A stretch of 64,000 bases of DNA, taken from Arthrobacter rhizosphaerae. Its GTDB lineage: Bacteria > Actinomycetota > Actinomycetes > Actinomycetales > Micrococcaceae. Positions 8,966-18,328 of the stretch are shown in pieces. The first letter of the stretch is position 1. Every line of letters starts with the position of its first letter. A program made the position numbers and the translations under genes. The stretch covers positions 124,001 to 188,000 of the forward strand of contig NZ_JALLAN010000008.1 in the NCBI RefSeq assembly GCF_023062595.1. The letters run 5' to 3'. The notes beneath the pieces are model-generated. The model was not told the origin of the DNA, did no database searches, and saw only the letters and a list, made by a program, of their open reading frames with translations.

Positions 8966-9096
8966 CCCGTATCCCTAGGGTGGTAACAGTTGCTAGCGAG
9001 CTATGAGCGGGGAGGGCGATTCGCTTTCCCCGCTGTTGTATTGCGCTGGACCGTTTGGCTTTCCAGCCAGTTATTCCACATGCATAAGGAGCATAG

Positions 9097-10521
9097 ATGT
9101 TCAAGACTGCGGACGAAGTCCTCAAGTTCATCAAGGACGAAGATATTAAATTCGTTGATATCCGCTTCACCGACCTCCCTGGCGTCCAGCAGCACTTCAA
9201 TGTGCCGGCCAAGAGCGTTGACGCGGACTTCTTCGTCAACGGGCAGCTCTTCGACGGGTCTTCCATCCGCGGCTTCCAGGGCATTGCTGAGTCCGACATG
9301 CAGCTCATCCCCGATGTCACCACTGCCTTCCTGGACACGTTCCGCATGGAGAAGACCCTTGCGTTGAACTTCTCCATCGTGAACCCGCGCACCGGTGATC
9401 CTTACCACCGTGACCCGCGCGGCGTGGCTGAAAAAGCCGAGGCATACCTGGCCTCCACCGGCATCGCAGACACCGCGTTCTTTGCTCCCGAAGCCGAGTT
9501 CTTCGTTTTCGATAACGTCCAGTACCAGTCCTCCCCGCAGGGCAGCTTCTACAAGATCGACTCTGAGGAAGCCCACTGGAACACCGGTCGTGAAGAAGAA
9601 GGCGGGAACCTCGGTTACAAGACCCCGGTCAAGGGCGGTTACTTCCCGGTTTCCCCCACCGACAAGCAGGCTGACCTGCGTGACGCCATGTGTGTTGCGC
9701 TGGATGAAGCAGGCCTTGAGGTCGAGCGCAGCCACCACGAGGTCGGCTCCGCTGGTCAGGCTGAGATCAACTACAAGTTCACCACGCTGACCCACGCAGC
9801 AGATGACCTTCAGAAGTTCAAGTACGTCGTCAAGAACACCGCTGATGCCTGGGGCAAGTCCGTAACCTTCATGCCCAAGCCGGTGTTTGCCGACAACGGT
9901 TCAGGCATGCACTGCCACCAGTCCCTGTGGAACAACGGCGACCCGCTGTTCTACGACGAGAAGGGTTATGCCGGCCTCTCTGACACCGCCCGCTGGTACA
10001 TTGGTGGTCTGCTGAAGCACGCTTCGGCTGTCCTGGCGTTCACCAACCCCACGGTGAACTCCTACCGTCGTCTGGTCAAGGGCTTCGAGGCTCCGGTCAA
10101 CATGGTGTACTCGCAGGGTAACCGCTCAGCCGGTATCCGTATCCCCATCACGGGCACCAACCCCAAGGCCAAGCGTATCGAGTTCCGCGCTCCGGACCCC
10201 TCATCGAACCCCTACCTGGCATTCGCTGCCCAACTGATGGCCGGTATCGATGGCATCCGCAACCGCATTGAACCGCCTGCTCCGATCGACAAGGACCTTT
10301 ACGAGCTCCCGGCCGAGGAAGCCAAGGACATCCCGAAGGCTCCCGGCACGCTTGAAGAAGCACTGACCGCGCTGGCTGAGGACAACGAGTTCCTGCAGGC
10401 CGGCGGCGTCTTCACCCAGGACCTGATCGACACCTGGATTGAATACAAGTACGAGTACGAAATCCGCCCGCTTTCCCTGCGCCCGAACCCGTACGAGTTC
10501 GAGCTCTACTACGGCGTGTAG
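9097..10521 (+). CDS. glnA: Type I glutamine synthetase (GSI-beta, adenylylatable)
   Basis: 474-aa enzyme forming glutamine from glutamate, ammonia and ATP; a cytosolic dodecamer. The beta-grasp domain is at about 15-100, with the FDGSSIRGF loop. Metal-binding stretches [11 protein letters not shown] and [17 protein letters not shown], the ATP loop [16 protein letters not shown] and the glutamate-site segment NRSAGIRIP are present. Tyr402 in KDLYELP is the adenylylation site used by GlnE. AAGGAG lies just before ATG 9097. A GlnR-type box upstream and a terminator downstream make it a single-gene unit. Confidence 0.98.
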   Translation: MFKTADEVLKFIKDEDIKFVDIRFTDLPGVQQHFNVPAKSVDADFFVNGQLFDGSSIRGFQGIAESDMQLIPDVTTAFLDTFRMEKTLALNFSIVNPRTGDPYHRDPRGVAEKAEAYLASTGIADTAFFAPEAEFFVFDNVQYQSSPQGSFYKIDSEEAHWNTGREEEGGNLGYKTPVKGGYFPVSPTDKQADLRDAMCVALDEAGLEVERSHHEVGSAGQAEINYKFTTLTHAADDLQKFKYVVKNTADAWGKSVTFMPKPVFADNGSGMHCHQSLWNNGDPLFYDEKGYAGLSDTARWYIGGLLKHASAVLAFTNPTVNSYRRLVKGFEAPVNMVYSQGNRSAGIRIPITGTNPKAKRIEFRAPDPSSNPYLAFAAQLMAGIDGIRNRIEPPAPIDKDLYELPAEEAKDIPKAPGTLEEALTALAEDNEFLQAGGVFTQDLIDTWIEYKYEYEIRPLSLRPNPYEFELYYGV

Positions 10522-10584
10522 CTAGCACACGCGGCCAAATCCGCGTTACTCCGCAGGTAGTCCTCAATAACCTGCCTACAGCAC

Positions 10585-10624
10585 AGGGCCGGCCCAGGTT
10601 TCACCACTTTGGGCCGGCCCTTTG
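10585..10624 (+). terminator. Intrinsic terminator of glnA
   Basis: Arms AGGGCCGGCCC (10585-10595) and GGGCCGGCCCT (10611-10621), with a short T-tract after the second arm. Confidence 0.85.
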
Positions 10625-10694
10625 TCGTCTAGCGTTGCACCCCCACTATTGGCACGGCTTGGGCGGACGTGGGGCTTTTTCGTGTTTCCGGAAT

Positions 10695-10700
10695 TAGACT
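10695..10700 (+). promoter_or_regulatory. -10 hexamer TAGACT, leaderless promoter
   Basis: TAGACT, 6 nt, then ATG 10707 of the 80-aa gene. Confidence 0.5.
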
Positions 10701-10706
10701 GCGTGC

Positions 10707-10949
10707 ATGGCTCGAATGACGCCGCAGGAAGCGACCGCAGTGAACATCTTGCTGGGCTACTTCGCCGGCAGGCCGGAACTACCGCCGCGTGAAATCGTGC
10801 GGTCCCTTGAGATCCTGGCGAACCGGGCACATAACCGCTTGCAAGGCGGCTGGGATGAGGTAGCGGTGCGCCGGCAGTGGCCATACGCTTACGAAGACGA
10901 CGTCCGTGAACCAGAGAGCTCAGTACCGCCCCCTGACGGCGAGGCTTGA
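10707..10949 (+). CDS. Small conserved hypothetical protein (80 aa)
   Basis: Begins MARMTPQEATAVNILLGYF. About 60 residues look helical (ATAVNILLGYFAG, EIVRSLEILANRAHNRL), followed by WDEVAVRRQW and a proline/acidic tail. No membrane helix and no recognised domain. The leaderless start signal and codon use like its neighbours support a real gene. Function unknown. Confidence 0.7.
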   Translation: MARMTPQEATAVNILLGYFAGRPELPPREIVRSLEILANRAHNRLQGGWDEVAVRRQWPYAYEDDVREPESSVPPPDGEA

Positions 10950-11019
10950 GCTGGTTCTCGGTGTTACTGATTGGCTGTAACTGCTGACGGGCCCGTGACT
11001 TTCGTTACCGTAGCTGTCG

Positions 11020-12513
11020 CTAAACCTCCAAGCGTCTGCAGATGCGCTCACCGCTCCATTCTGCACAGGAAAAACTGGTTCGTAAGAGCGTTTCCACGCG
11101 TTCCAGGTATGCATTCCACACAGTGTTGCCCTCAACCGGAACAGCACTCGGTGATACGACGATCACACTTGCCTTGGGTAGGCATTGGACCACGTCCTCA
11201 AGAGCCTGCGGGGAATCAAACGGGTACTGGTGGAATCGGGGACATGCCAGCTTCCAATTTCCCAAGCCATAGGCATGGCCACGATCGTCATTCTGGCCTA
11301 CGCGCGCGTACGTCCCATGTTGGCCGACTGACAAGATGGCTTGCGTTTCCGGCGGCACTTCACGAAGAGCCCTGAGCGACTGTGGAGCGGATAGAACCGA
11401 GTTCACGTACTGTGACGGCGGAACCGGCCCCGAAAGCACGATTGCAAGGCAGATAAATGCGGCGACGGGGAGACCCGCCTGAACATTGAAAACAGCCTCG
11501 AAATGCCGCACAACCTCAATAGCAACAAGAATGGCCGGTACATAAAGGACCTGGGCGTGGTGCGTCCATAATCCGGTCAAACCCAAGACCGCCAGCGCCG
11601 CCAGCAGAGACGCGCCGACGCACGCCCAGTGGACCACGCTCTGTTGATCCGGACCGGGGCTGCCGCTCCGGCGCCAACTGACAAACATCCAGGCGGAGGC
11701 CAACAGCATGGTTGCCAGGATGGTGCCGCTGCCAAGTGACTGCGATCGCAGCAGGTGCTCAATTATGGGGTTCCCCTGTCCCTCGATCACGCCCCCTTGT
11801 GAATAGGTGACGTTACGAACCAGCGACTCCACGTACGGAATCAGTTCCCCGCGAGCATGGAGCACAGACAGAATGGCGGATGTAAAAAGGGCGAAGGCAG
11901 CGCCTGACCTCAGCGCTGCGAACCATTTCCGGCGGACCGCGATGATGGTAAAAAGCAGTAAGAACGCGATGGGCATCATAACGATCTTCAGGAACGTCAG
12001 GATTGCGAGCAATGCACCCGCAACCGCGTACCGGCCGGAAAGGGCGGAAGCCATGATCAGCAGTGTCAGTGCCGTTCCTGGCAGGTGGGTGAATCCGGGT
12101 ACATATAGGCTGCCCGTCAGAATGAGAGGCGTCATTGTGAAGGCGATGAACAGGGCGCTCCGCGATTCGCAGCCCCGCCATCTAGCCAGGATGTGTACAG
12201 CCAATGCGGCACACGCTATCCAGGCAACCTCAAGAAGGACGTCAGCGTAGGGTGAGATCAGCCTTCCCAAGGCGATGCTGTAGTAGAACAGGGGGTCCTT
12301 GTTGTCCCAGACGTCCCGATACAGTACGTCTCCGGCCAGAATGCGTTCGGCGACTGAAACAAATATTCCCCGGTCAAAGCGCAGATGCGGGATGAACGTC
12401 GGAAGCAAGGCCAGCCAGACGATGAGTACCGAAACAGGTACCCAGACCCCCAAGGAAGCCAGGTAGGCCCTCGTCCGCGTTGCTTTGCTTTCCTCGGTCT
12501 CGGTCGTTATCAC
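11020..12513 (-). CDS. Polytopic membrane protein, GT-C glycosyltransferase-like
   Basis: 497-aa protein with about ten hydrophobic helices and a C-terminal soluble part of roughly 120 residues. After the first helix comes FDRGIFVSVAERILAGDVLY then RDVWDNKDPLFYY. This acidic first loop with an xKDP element is typical of GT-C (ArnT/PMT-like) enzymes that transfer sugars from polyprenyl carriers. Substrate unknown. GTG 12513 has AGGAG 9 nt upstream and is preferred; ATG 12549, overlapping the upstream stop as ATGA, is the alternative and adds 12 residues. Probably co-transcribed with the acetyltransferase gene. Confidence 0.75.
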   Translation of the reverse strand: MITTETEESKATRTRAYLASLGVWVPVSVLIVWLALLPTFIPHLRFDRGIFVSVAERILAGDVLYRDVWDNKDPLFYYSIALGRLISPYADVLLEVAWIACAALAVHILARWRGCESRSALFIAFTMTPLILTGSLYVPGFTHLPGTALTLLIMASALSGRYAVAGALLAILTFLKIVMMPIAFLLLFTIIAVRRKWFAALRSGAAFALFTSAILSVLHARGELIPYVESLVRNVTYSQGGVIEGQGNPIIEHLLRSQSLGSGTILATMLLASAWMFVSWRRSGSPGPDQQSVVHWACVGASLLAALAVLGLTGLWTHHAQVLYVPAILVAIEVVRHFEAVFNVQAGLPVAAFICLAIVLSGPVPPSQYVNSVLSAPQSLRALREVPPETQAILSVGQHGTYARVGQNDDRGHAYGLGNWKLACPRFHQYPFDSPQALEDVVQCLPKASVIVVSPSAVPVEGNTVWNAYLERVETLLRTSFSCAEWSGERICRRLEV

Positions 12514-12545
12514 GCGGTTATTCTCCTCTGCCTGGCACCGTCGAA

Positions 12546-13121
12546 TCATAGCCTTTTCACGAGGGGGTCAGACTGCGTGGCACGTCCTTCCGGACGTTGC
12601 ACGGCTCCAAAAGCACGATACATGGTCCGCTGAGGACCTGCCGCGCCGCCAAGATAAGCGCCGTGATCTGAGAATCCTGCTTTCCGATAAGCGGCCTGTC
12701 CGGCGGGATTGCCCTCGTTCACTGAAAGTACGACGCCGGCCTCACCGCCGCCCAGCTTCGCTGACAATCGCCCGGCTTCCCGGAAGGCCGCCTGTGCTGC
12801 AAGCGTTCCCAGTCCCCTGCCTTGGTCCTCCCGGCGGATAAGGAAGCCCCGAAGCAGCCAGGCTGACCGGTCGTCTGTCCAACCGGCCAGCCGTGCCGCG
12901 CCCGACTGAAGCGTCAGCACTCCGACTGCACGGCCCTCAGACTCTACGATGTAGGGAAATCGCGATTCTTCCGCCAGCCCCGCCAGCATCATCCGCAACG
13001 GGTCTCCAACGAAGTCGGACTGACCGGGCGCCAATTCCAGTTGGGCTGCTTCTCCCAACTGAATAGCCTGCCCGTCTGCATCGAGGCTCTTCAGCGGGAT
13101 AAGCCATACAAAAGAGTGCAT
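12546..13121 (-). CDS. GNAT family N-acetyltransferase
   Basis: 191-aa acetyltransferase-like protein. Acetyl-CoA motif A is present as LLRGFLIRREDQGRGLGT (pattern R/Q-x-x-G-x-G/A), followed by a helix and the motif B segment NEGNPAGQAAYRKAGF. Acceptor unknown. TAATCT lies 7 nt before ATG 13121, and GAGAGG in the spacer could also act as a ribosome-binding site. Its TGA is part of an ATGA overlap with a possible start of the membrane protein gene. Confidence 0.88.
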   Translation of the reverse strand: MHSFVWLIPLKSLDADGQAIQLGEAAQLELAPGQSDFVGDPLRMMLAGLAEESRFPYIVESEGRAVGVLTLQSGAARLAGWTDDRSAWLLRGFLIRREDQGRGLGTLAAQAAFREAGRLSAKLGGGEAGVVLSVNEGNPAGQAAYRKAGFSDHGAYLGGAAGPQRTMYRAFGAVQRPEGRATQSDPLVKRL

Positions 13122-13128
13122 GCCTCTC

Positions 13129-13134
13129 AGATTA
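13129..13134 (-). promoter_or_regulatory. -10 hexamer TAATCT before the GNAT gene
   Basis: TAATCT, 7 nt, then ATG 13121. Confidence 0.45.
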
Positions 13135-13177
13135 CCGAACGGGGGCCTGCACCTGCCGCCGTCGTCCGCGTTGGAAG

Positions 13178-13597
13178 CTATTCCTCCGCAGACTCAGCAG
13201 GAGGACCTGCGGGGTCCATCCACATGACTTCCCAGAGGTGGCCGTCCGGGTCCTGGAAGCTGTGGTTGTACATGAATCCATAGTCCTGGACCTCCTGGGA
13301 TGGAGTTCCACCAGCTGCAAGGGCCTTCCTTATGGTTTCGTCCACGGCTTCACGGCTGTCGACTGAGAAGGCCATGATGGCTTCAGTGGTGTCCGTGCTG
13401 TCAGCAATGTTCTTGGACGTAAACGTCTTGAAGAAGCCCTCCACGAGCAGCATGACGAAGGCGTTGTCGTTGATGATAATGCAGGTGGCATTCTCATCGG
13501 TGAAATCAGGATTGAAGGTAAATCCGAGCGAGCTGAAAAACTCGACGCTCCGGTTAAGGTCCTTGACGGGAAGATTCAGATAAATTTGGGTTGCCAT
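13178..13597 (-). CDS. VOC family protein (glyoxalase/dioxygenase fold)
   Basis: 139-aa single-module vicinal oxygen chelate protein. It begins MATQIYLNLPVKDLNRSVEF, with the first beta-alpha-beta unit SVEFFSSLGFTFNP, and ends in the second unit with SFQDPDGHLWEVMWM, which carries the conserved metal-site Glu. Members include metallothiol transferases and lyases; the reaction here is unknown. TAGTTT sits 6 nt before ATG 13597. Confidence 0.88.
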   Translation of the reverse strand: MATQIYLNLPVKDLNRSVEFFSSLGFTFNPDFTDENATCIIINDNAFVMLLVEGFFKTFTSKNIADSTDTTEAIMAFSVDSREAVDETIRKALAAGGTPSQEVQDYGFMYNHSFQDPDGHLWEVMWMDPAGPPAESAEE

Positions 13598-13603
13598 CCG
13601 CTC

Positions 13604-13609
13604 AAACTA
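13604..13609 (-). promoter_or_regulatory. -10 hexamer TAGTTT, leaderless promoter of the VOC gene
   Basis: TAGTTT, 6 nt, then ATG 13597. Confidence 0.5.
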
Positions 13610-13684
13610 GCACCCTGCATTGTGTGTGTCAGCCCTTTCGCCGCCCTTGGCGGGCGTCCGGGATGCCCTGCGAAAACCTCTCGC

Positions 13685-16600
13685 CTACTGCCCGTAAAAC
13701 AGTCTCTCAAAGACTCCACGGGCCAGCCTGCTCACGCGCAGGTAGTCCTCTTCCAAGGCAGCTGCGTTGCCTGGCTCGTAGCCGCACCAACGAGCCACCG
13801 CTTCAAGGTCCCGCCGGGACGAGGGCAGGAGGTCTGAAGCCCTGCCGTTCCAGATCACGTTGGCTGATCTGATCCGGCTCGCAAGACGCCACGCCTTCAT
13901 CAGCAGTTCGGCGTCATTCTTTCCGATCAGCTGAAGGGACCCGGCCGCCTCCAACGCCTTGATGGTGGACGTAGTCCGGAGTCCGGGATGTTTGGCGGCG
14001 TGCTGTAGCTGGAGCAATTGAACAAGCCATTCCACATCACTCAACCCGCCGCGGCCCAGTTTGAGGTGCCTGGCGGGGTCCGCTCCCCTCGGCAGCCGCT
14101 CGGACTCAACTCTTGCCTTCACCCGGCGGATTTCGCGCACGTCCTGCTCCGAGAGCGACTCCGGATAGCGGATGGGGTTGATGAGGCCCACGAAATCGGC
14201 GGCAAGTTGGTCGTCTCCCGCAATTGGCCGAGCGCGCAGGAGCGCCTGGGCTTCCCAGATCAGGGACCACCTGCGGTAGTACTCGGCGTAGGAGTCCAGC
14301 GATCTGACCATCGCCCCGCTCTTACCCTCCGGGCGAAGATCGGCATCGACCTGGAGAACCCGTTCAGCCATAATCGCCGGCTTCAGAGGCTGCGTCAGGA
14401 GGCTGGAGATATGGCCCACGATCTGGGCAGCCTGCAGCTGGGCTTCCTTTTCCGGAACGCCGGGCAGCCCGCGGTGAACATACATGACGTCGGCATCGGA
14501 GCCATATCCGATCTCACGTCCGCCCTGGCGGCCCATGGCCACCACCAGGACTCTTGTCTTCAGAGCGCCTTGGGAGGATACGATGCCTTCGGCCACCCGG
14601 ACCGCCCCGACGATGGCAGCCCTGTCTGTGTCGGCCAGTGCGACACTCACCTGGTCCTGGTCCAGGAGCCCTGCGCTGTCCGCGATCGCCGTGCGCAGGA
14701 TTTCCCGTCGGCGGATCAGCCGGATCAGCCGCATGGCATTCTCGGGATCTGAATGCCTGGACATCTTGGAGGTGATTTCCTGCCACTGTGCATCGAATCC
14801 GAGCGGTGCAAGGTCCCTTTCCGAGCCCAGCCAGGCTACGGATTCCGGCGAAACCTCCAGCAGGTCAGCGATCAGCCTGGAGTTAGACAGCACATGGCAC
14901 AGCCGTTCGGCAGCGGCCGTGGAGTCACGCAGCATGCCAAGGTACCAGTGAGTGGTGCCGAGTGTCTCGCTGATGCGACGGAAACCCAGCAGACCGGCGT
15001 CGGGATCGACGCCTTCCGCGAGCCAACCGAGGAGGATGGGGAGCAGATGGCGCTGGAGCGCCGCGCGGCGGCTGACCCCGGCAGTCAGCGCCTCAATGTG
15101 CCGCATAGCTCCCTGGGGATCGAGATAACCCAATGCTGCAAGCCGTGCCTGCGCCGCCTCCGGTGTGAGCCGGGCGTCTTCACTGCTGAGCTTCGCTGCC
15201 GTGTTCAGCAGGGGCCGGTAGAAGATGCGGTCATGGAGTTCGCGCACTGACCGCTTGGTTTGGTGCCAGGCCGCCAGCAGGGTGTCCGGGTGAGGACGTT
15301 CGCGGGAAAACGGACCCAGCATCGCCTTGGCAAGGGACCTCAGCGCTTCCTCCCGCACCGGCATCAGGTGGGTGCGGCGCAACTGGAACAGTTGGATGCG
15401 GTGCTCAAGAACCCGCAGATAACGGTAGGCGTGATCGAATCCTGCGGCGTCAGAACGGCCAATGTAGCCGCCGGCGGACAAAGCCGCGATCGCAGATGTC
15501 GTATCCCGGCGCCTGAGTGTCTCATCGGATTTACCGTGCACCAGTTGCAGAAGCTGCACAGTGAATTCGACGTCGCGCAGGCCACCCCGCCCAAGCTTGA
15601 TTTGCCGTAGTTCCTCTGCAGGCGGGATGTGCTCGGTAACCCTGCGGCGCATCGCCTGGACAGACTCGACGAAACCGTCACGTCCCGCGGAAGCCCAGAT
15701 GAGCGGCGCCACGGCCGCCTCATATTTCGCACCGAGTTCGGTATCCCCGGCAATAGTCCTTGCCTTCAGGAGCGCCTGGAACTCCCAGCTTTGGGCCCAG
15801 CGCGCATAGTAGCTCTCGTGGGAGGCCAGAGTGCGGACAAGCGGACCTGATTTCCCCTCAGGCCGCAGGTTCGCGTCCACCTCCCATAGTCCAGGTTCAC
15901 GTCCCACCGAGGAAATCGCCCGCGATATTCCCGTGGCCAGGGCGGTGCCTATGGTGTTGGAACGGGCATCATCCAGGGATCCCGCCTCGATGACGTAAAT
16001 GACGTCGACGTCGGAAATGTAGTTAAGTTCCCGCGCCCCGCACTTGCCCATTCCGATGACTGCAAGGCCGACGTTAGCGACATCGGCCGAGCCGTACTGT
16101 TCCGCCGCTTCTGCCCTGGAAACAGCGAGGGCCGCCTCGATGGCGGCACCGGCAAGATCAGCCAGTTCCCCTCCGGCAGCCGGCATGAAATCGAGGGGAT
16201 CCGCTGCGCAGAGGTCCTTGATTGCGAGGTCCACCACTCCCCGGCGATAGGCAGTGCGAAGCGCCTCATACGCCTCCGCCCCTGTTAAAGCCGCAACAGG
16301 CCGGTCCGACTTGGTGTCCGCCTGCACGGAGCACAGCAGACGCTCACGGAGTTCGTCAGCATCAGCAGCTACCGGTTCAGGGCTGACCCGCACGTTGAAG
16401 GCGCCCAGGTGCTCCGGATGGCGGATCAGGAATTCCCCCAGAGCCTCTGAGGCCCCGAGGACCCGGTAGAGGGCTTCGCTGGTGTCCGGATCGGCGGAGG
16501 CAAGGGTTTTCAGCTCCGGATGCTTCTCCAGCAGCCGGACGAGGGATTGAAGCGCAGTGTCCGGGCTTGCGGACAGGTGGAATCCGGCAAACAGGACGTC

Positions 16601-16696
16601 CTGGTGAATGCCTTCCAACTCCCGCATAGCCAGGAAACGCTCGGCCTTTTCCAGGTCGCTGAAGCCGGTGGAAATCAGCCGACGGGCAAGGCTCAT
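13685..16696 (-). CDS. glnE: Bifunctional glutamine synthetase adenylyltransferase/adenylyl-removing enzyme
   Basis: 1003 aa, the usual length for actinobacterial GlnE. Two nucleotidyltransferase domains are visible: the N-terminal one with RELNYISDVDVIYV near 228 (deadenylylation half) and the C-terminal one with GREIGYGSDADVMYVH near 734 (adenylylation half), each followed by a GlnE helical domain (LGRGGLRDVEF, LGRGGLSDVEW). It modifies the GlnA tyrosine. ATG 16696 lies 9 nt after the glnA2 stop, so the two genes form an operon. Confidence 0.97.
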   Translation of the reverse strand: MSLARRLISTGFSDLEKAERFLAMRELEGIHQDVLFAGFHLSASPDTALQSLVRLLEKHPELKTLASADPDTSEALYRVLGASEALGEFLIRHPEHLGAFNVRVSPEPVAADADELRERLLCSVQADTKSDRPVAALTGAEAYEALRTAYRRGVVDLAIKDLCAADPLDFMPAAGGELADLAGAAIEAALAVSRAEAAEQYGSADVANVGLAVIGMGKCGARELNYISDVDVIYVIEAGSLDDARSNTIGTALATGISRAISSVGREPGLWEVDANLRPEGKSGPLVRTLASHESYYARWAQSWEFQALLKARTIAGDTELGAKYEAAVAPLIWASAGRDGFVESVQAMRRRVTEHIPPAEELRQIKLGRGGLRDVEFTVQLLQLVHGKSDETLRRRDTTSAIAALSAGGYIGRSDAAGFDHAYRYLRVLEHRIQLFQLRRTHLMPVREEALRSLAKAMLGPFSRERPHPDTLLAAWHQTKRSVRELHDRIFYRPLLNTAAKLSSEDARLTPEAAQARLAALGYLDPQGAMRHIEALTAGVSRRAALQRHLLPILLGWLAEGVDPDAGLLGFRRISETLGTTHWYLGMLRDSTAAAERLCHVLSNSRLIADLLEVSPESVAWLGSERDLAPLGFDAQWQEITSKMSRHSDPENAMRLIRLIRRREILRTAIADSAGLLDQDQVSVALADTDRAAIVGAVRVAEGIVSSQGALKTRVLVVAMGRQGGREIGYGSDADVMYVHRGLPGVPEKEAQLQAAQIVGHISSLLTQPLKPAIMAERVLQVDADLRPEGKSGAMVRSLDSYAEYYRRWSLIWEAQALLRARPIAGDDQLAADFVGLINPIRYPESLSEQDVREIRRVKARVESERLPRGADPARHLKLGRGGLSDVEWLVQLLQLQHAAKHPGLRTTSTIKALEAAGSLQLIGKNDAELLMKAWRLASRIRSANVIWNGRASDLLPSSRRDLEAVARWCGYEPGNAAALEEDYLRVSRLARGVFERLFYGQ

Positions 16697-16705
16697 CGCG
16701 ACGCC

Positions 16706-18046
16706 CTACAGAATACCGAGATTGCGCTGCAGCTCGTAGGGGGTCACCTGGAGACGGTAATCCTGCCACTCAGCACGCTTGTTCCGGAGGAAGTACTCAA
16801 AAACCTGTTCCCCAAGGATCTGAGGCATCAGTTCTGAATCTTCCATGCTTCGGATGGCGTCGTGGAGACTTGCCGGAAGAGGATCGTGTCCCATGGCGCG
16901 GCGTTCTGCCGAACTCAACGACCAGATGTCGTCCTCCGCTGCAGCCGGCAGTTCGTATCCTTCTTCGATCCCCTTCAGTCCCGCGCCGAGCAGCACAGCG
17001 TACGCCAGGTAAGGGTTGGCCGCGGAGTCTATTCCGCGGTATTCGATCCTTGCCGACTGGCCCTTACCGGGCTTGTACAGGGGAACGCGGACCAGGGCCG
17101 AACGGTTGTTGTGGCCCCAGCTGAGGTAACTGGGCGCTTCTCCCCCGCCCCAGAGCCGCTTGTAGGAGTTGACGAACTGGTTGGTGATGGCAGTGAACTC
17201 CGGCGCATGCTTGAGGATGCCTGCGATGAACTGCCGTGCGGTTTTGGACAGCTGGAATTCTGCACCGGCCTCATAGAAGGCATTGGTATCGCCTTCAAAC
17301 AGCGAAAAGTGCGTGTGCATGCCGGAACCCGGGTGGTCGGTGAAAGGCTTGGGCATGAACGTGGCGTACGTGCCCTGCTGCAGCGCTACTTCCTTGATAA
17401 CCGTCCGGAAGGTCATGATGTTGTCCGCGGTCTGCAGGGCATCTGCATACCGAAGGTCGATTTCGTTCTGGCCCGGACCTGCTTCGTGGTGGCTGAATTC
17501 GACCGAAATACCCACCGATTCCAGCATGGTCACAGCGGTGCGCCTGAAGTCCTGCGCCACGCCGCCCGGGACGTGGTCAAAGTAGCCGCCCTCGTCCACG
17601 GGGACAGGGGCGCCGTCAGGGCCGGGCTCCTGTGACTTGAGGAGATAAAACTCAATCTCGGGATGCGTGTAGCAGGTGAAACCCATGTCCGCGGCCTTCG
17701 CGAGAGTCCGTTTGAGGACGTTGCGAGGATCAGCGGCAGATGGTTCGCCGTCAGGCGTCAGGACATCGCAGAACATCCTTGAGGTCTGCTCCGTCTCGCC
17801 ACGCCACGGCAGGATCTGGAAAGTTGAAGGATCCGGCTGCGCCAGCATGTCCGATTCGAAAACGCGCGCGAGGCCTTCAATTGCTGATCCGTCGAAGCCG
17901 AGGCCTTCTTCAAAGGCGCCCTCAACCTCGGCGGGAGCGAGGGCCACAGATTTAAGCGAACCCACGACGTCGGTGAACCAGAGGCGCACGAATCGAACGT
18001 CACGCTCTTCGATCGTCCGCAGGACAAACTCTTGCTGGCGGTCCAT
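16706..18046 (-). CDS. glnA2: Glutamine synthetase family protein, GSI-alpha type (GlnA2)
   Basis: 446-aa enzyme with the full glutamine synthetase fold: FDGSAIEG loop, HPEIEFYLL and SHHEAGPGQNEIDLRY metal segments, HPGSGMHTHFSL and NNRSALVRVP. It is shorter than GlnA. At the adenylylation position it has Trp375 (DDIWSLS) instead of tyrosine, so GlnE cannot modify it there although glnE is its operon partner. GGAGAAGAGG precedes ATG 18046. It probably makes glutamine or acts on a related amino acid or polyamine; the exact activity is inferred from M. tuberculosis GlnA2. Confidence 0.93.
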   Translation of the reverse strand: MDRQQEFVLRTIEERDVRFVRLWFTDVVGSLKSVALAPAEVEGAFEEGLGFDGSAIEGLARVFESDMLAQPDPSTFQILPWRGETEQTSRMFCDVLTPDGEPSAADPRNVLKRTLAKAADMGFTCYTHPEIEFYLLKSQEPGPDGAPVPVDEGGYFDHVPGGVAQDFRRTAVTMLESVGISVEFSHHEAGPGQNEIDLRYADALQTADNIMTFRTVIKEVALQQGTYATFMPKPFTDHPGSGMHTHFSLFEGDTNAFYEAGAEFQLSKTARQFIAGILKHAPEFTAITNQFVNSYKRLWGGGEAPSYLSWGHNNRSALVRVPLYKPGKGQSARIEYRGIDSAANPYLAYAVLLGAGLKGIEEGYELPAAAEDDIWSLSSAERRAMGHDPLPASLHDAIRSMEDSELMPQILGEQVFEYFLRNKRAEWQDYRLQVTPYELQRNLGIL

Positions 18047-18159
18047 GATGGCCTCTTCTCCGGTTCAACGTGCATGCCCCGGGTGTCTCGGAAGCCGGCG
18101 GCAGTCTCACGATTCACTTTACTAAGCATTCCAGCCGGATGTTGGAGCCAGTGCCCCGC

Positions 18160-18178
18160 GTAACACAGCGTTAACACG
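18160..18178. repeat. TAACAC direct repeat with 11-bp period
   Basis: TAACAC at 18161-18166 and 18172-18177, one helical turn apart, between the divergent glnA2 and panB genes. The layout resembles MtrA-type direct repeats (GTAAC/GTCACA half-sites), but this is only a resemblance. Confidence 0.35.
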
Positions 18179-18316
18179 TAAAGCCTTTATAAGTCACCGA
18201 TCCGGGGTGTAAGTCGGATATTCCGGGCCACAGGAACCTAACGCACCGCACCATGTGTGACTCTTTTCACCCTGTCTGCGGCTACGGGCCGGTAGCTAGG
18301 ACGCTTGGTATCGCAT

Positions 18317-18322
18317 TACGCT
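18317..18322 (+). promoter_or_regulatory. -10 hexamer TACGCT, leaderless promoter of panB
   Basis: TACGCT, 6 nt, then ATG 18329. This decides the start over GTG 18305. Confidence 0.5.
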
Positions 18323-18328
18323 CTAGCC

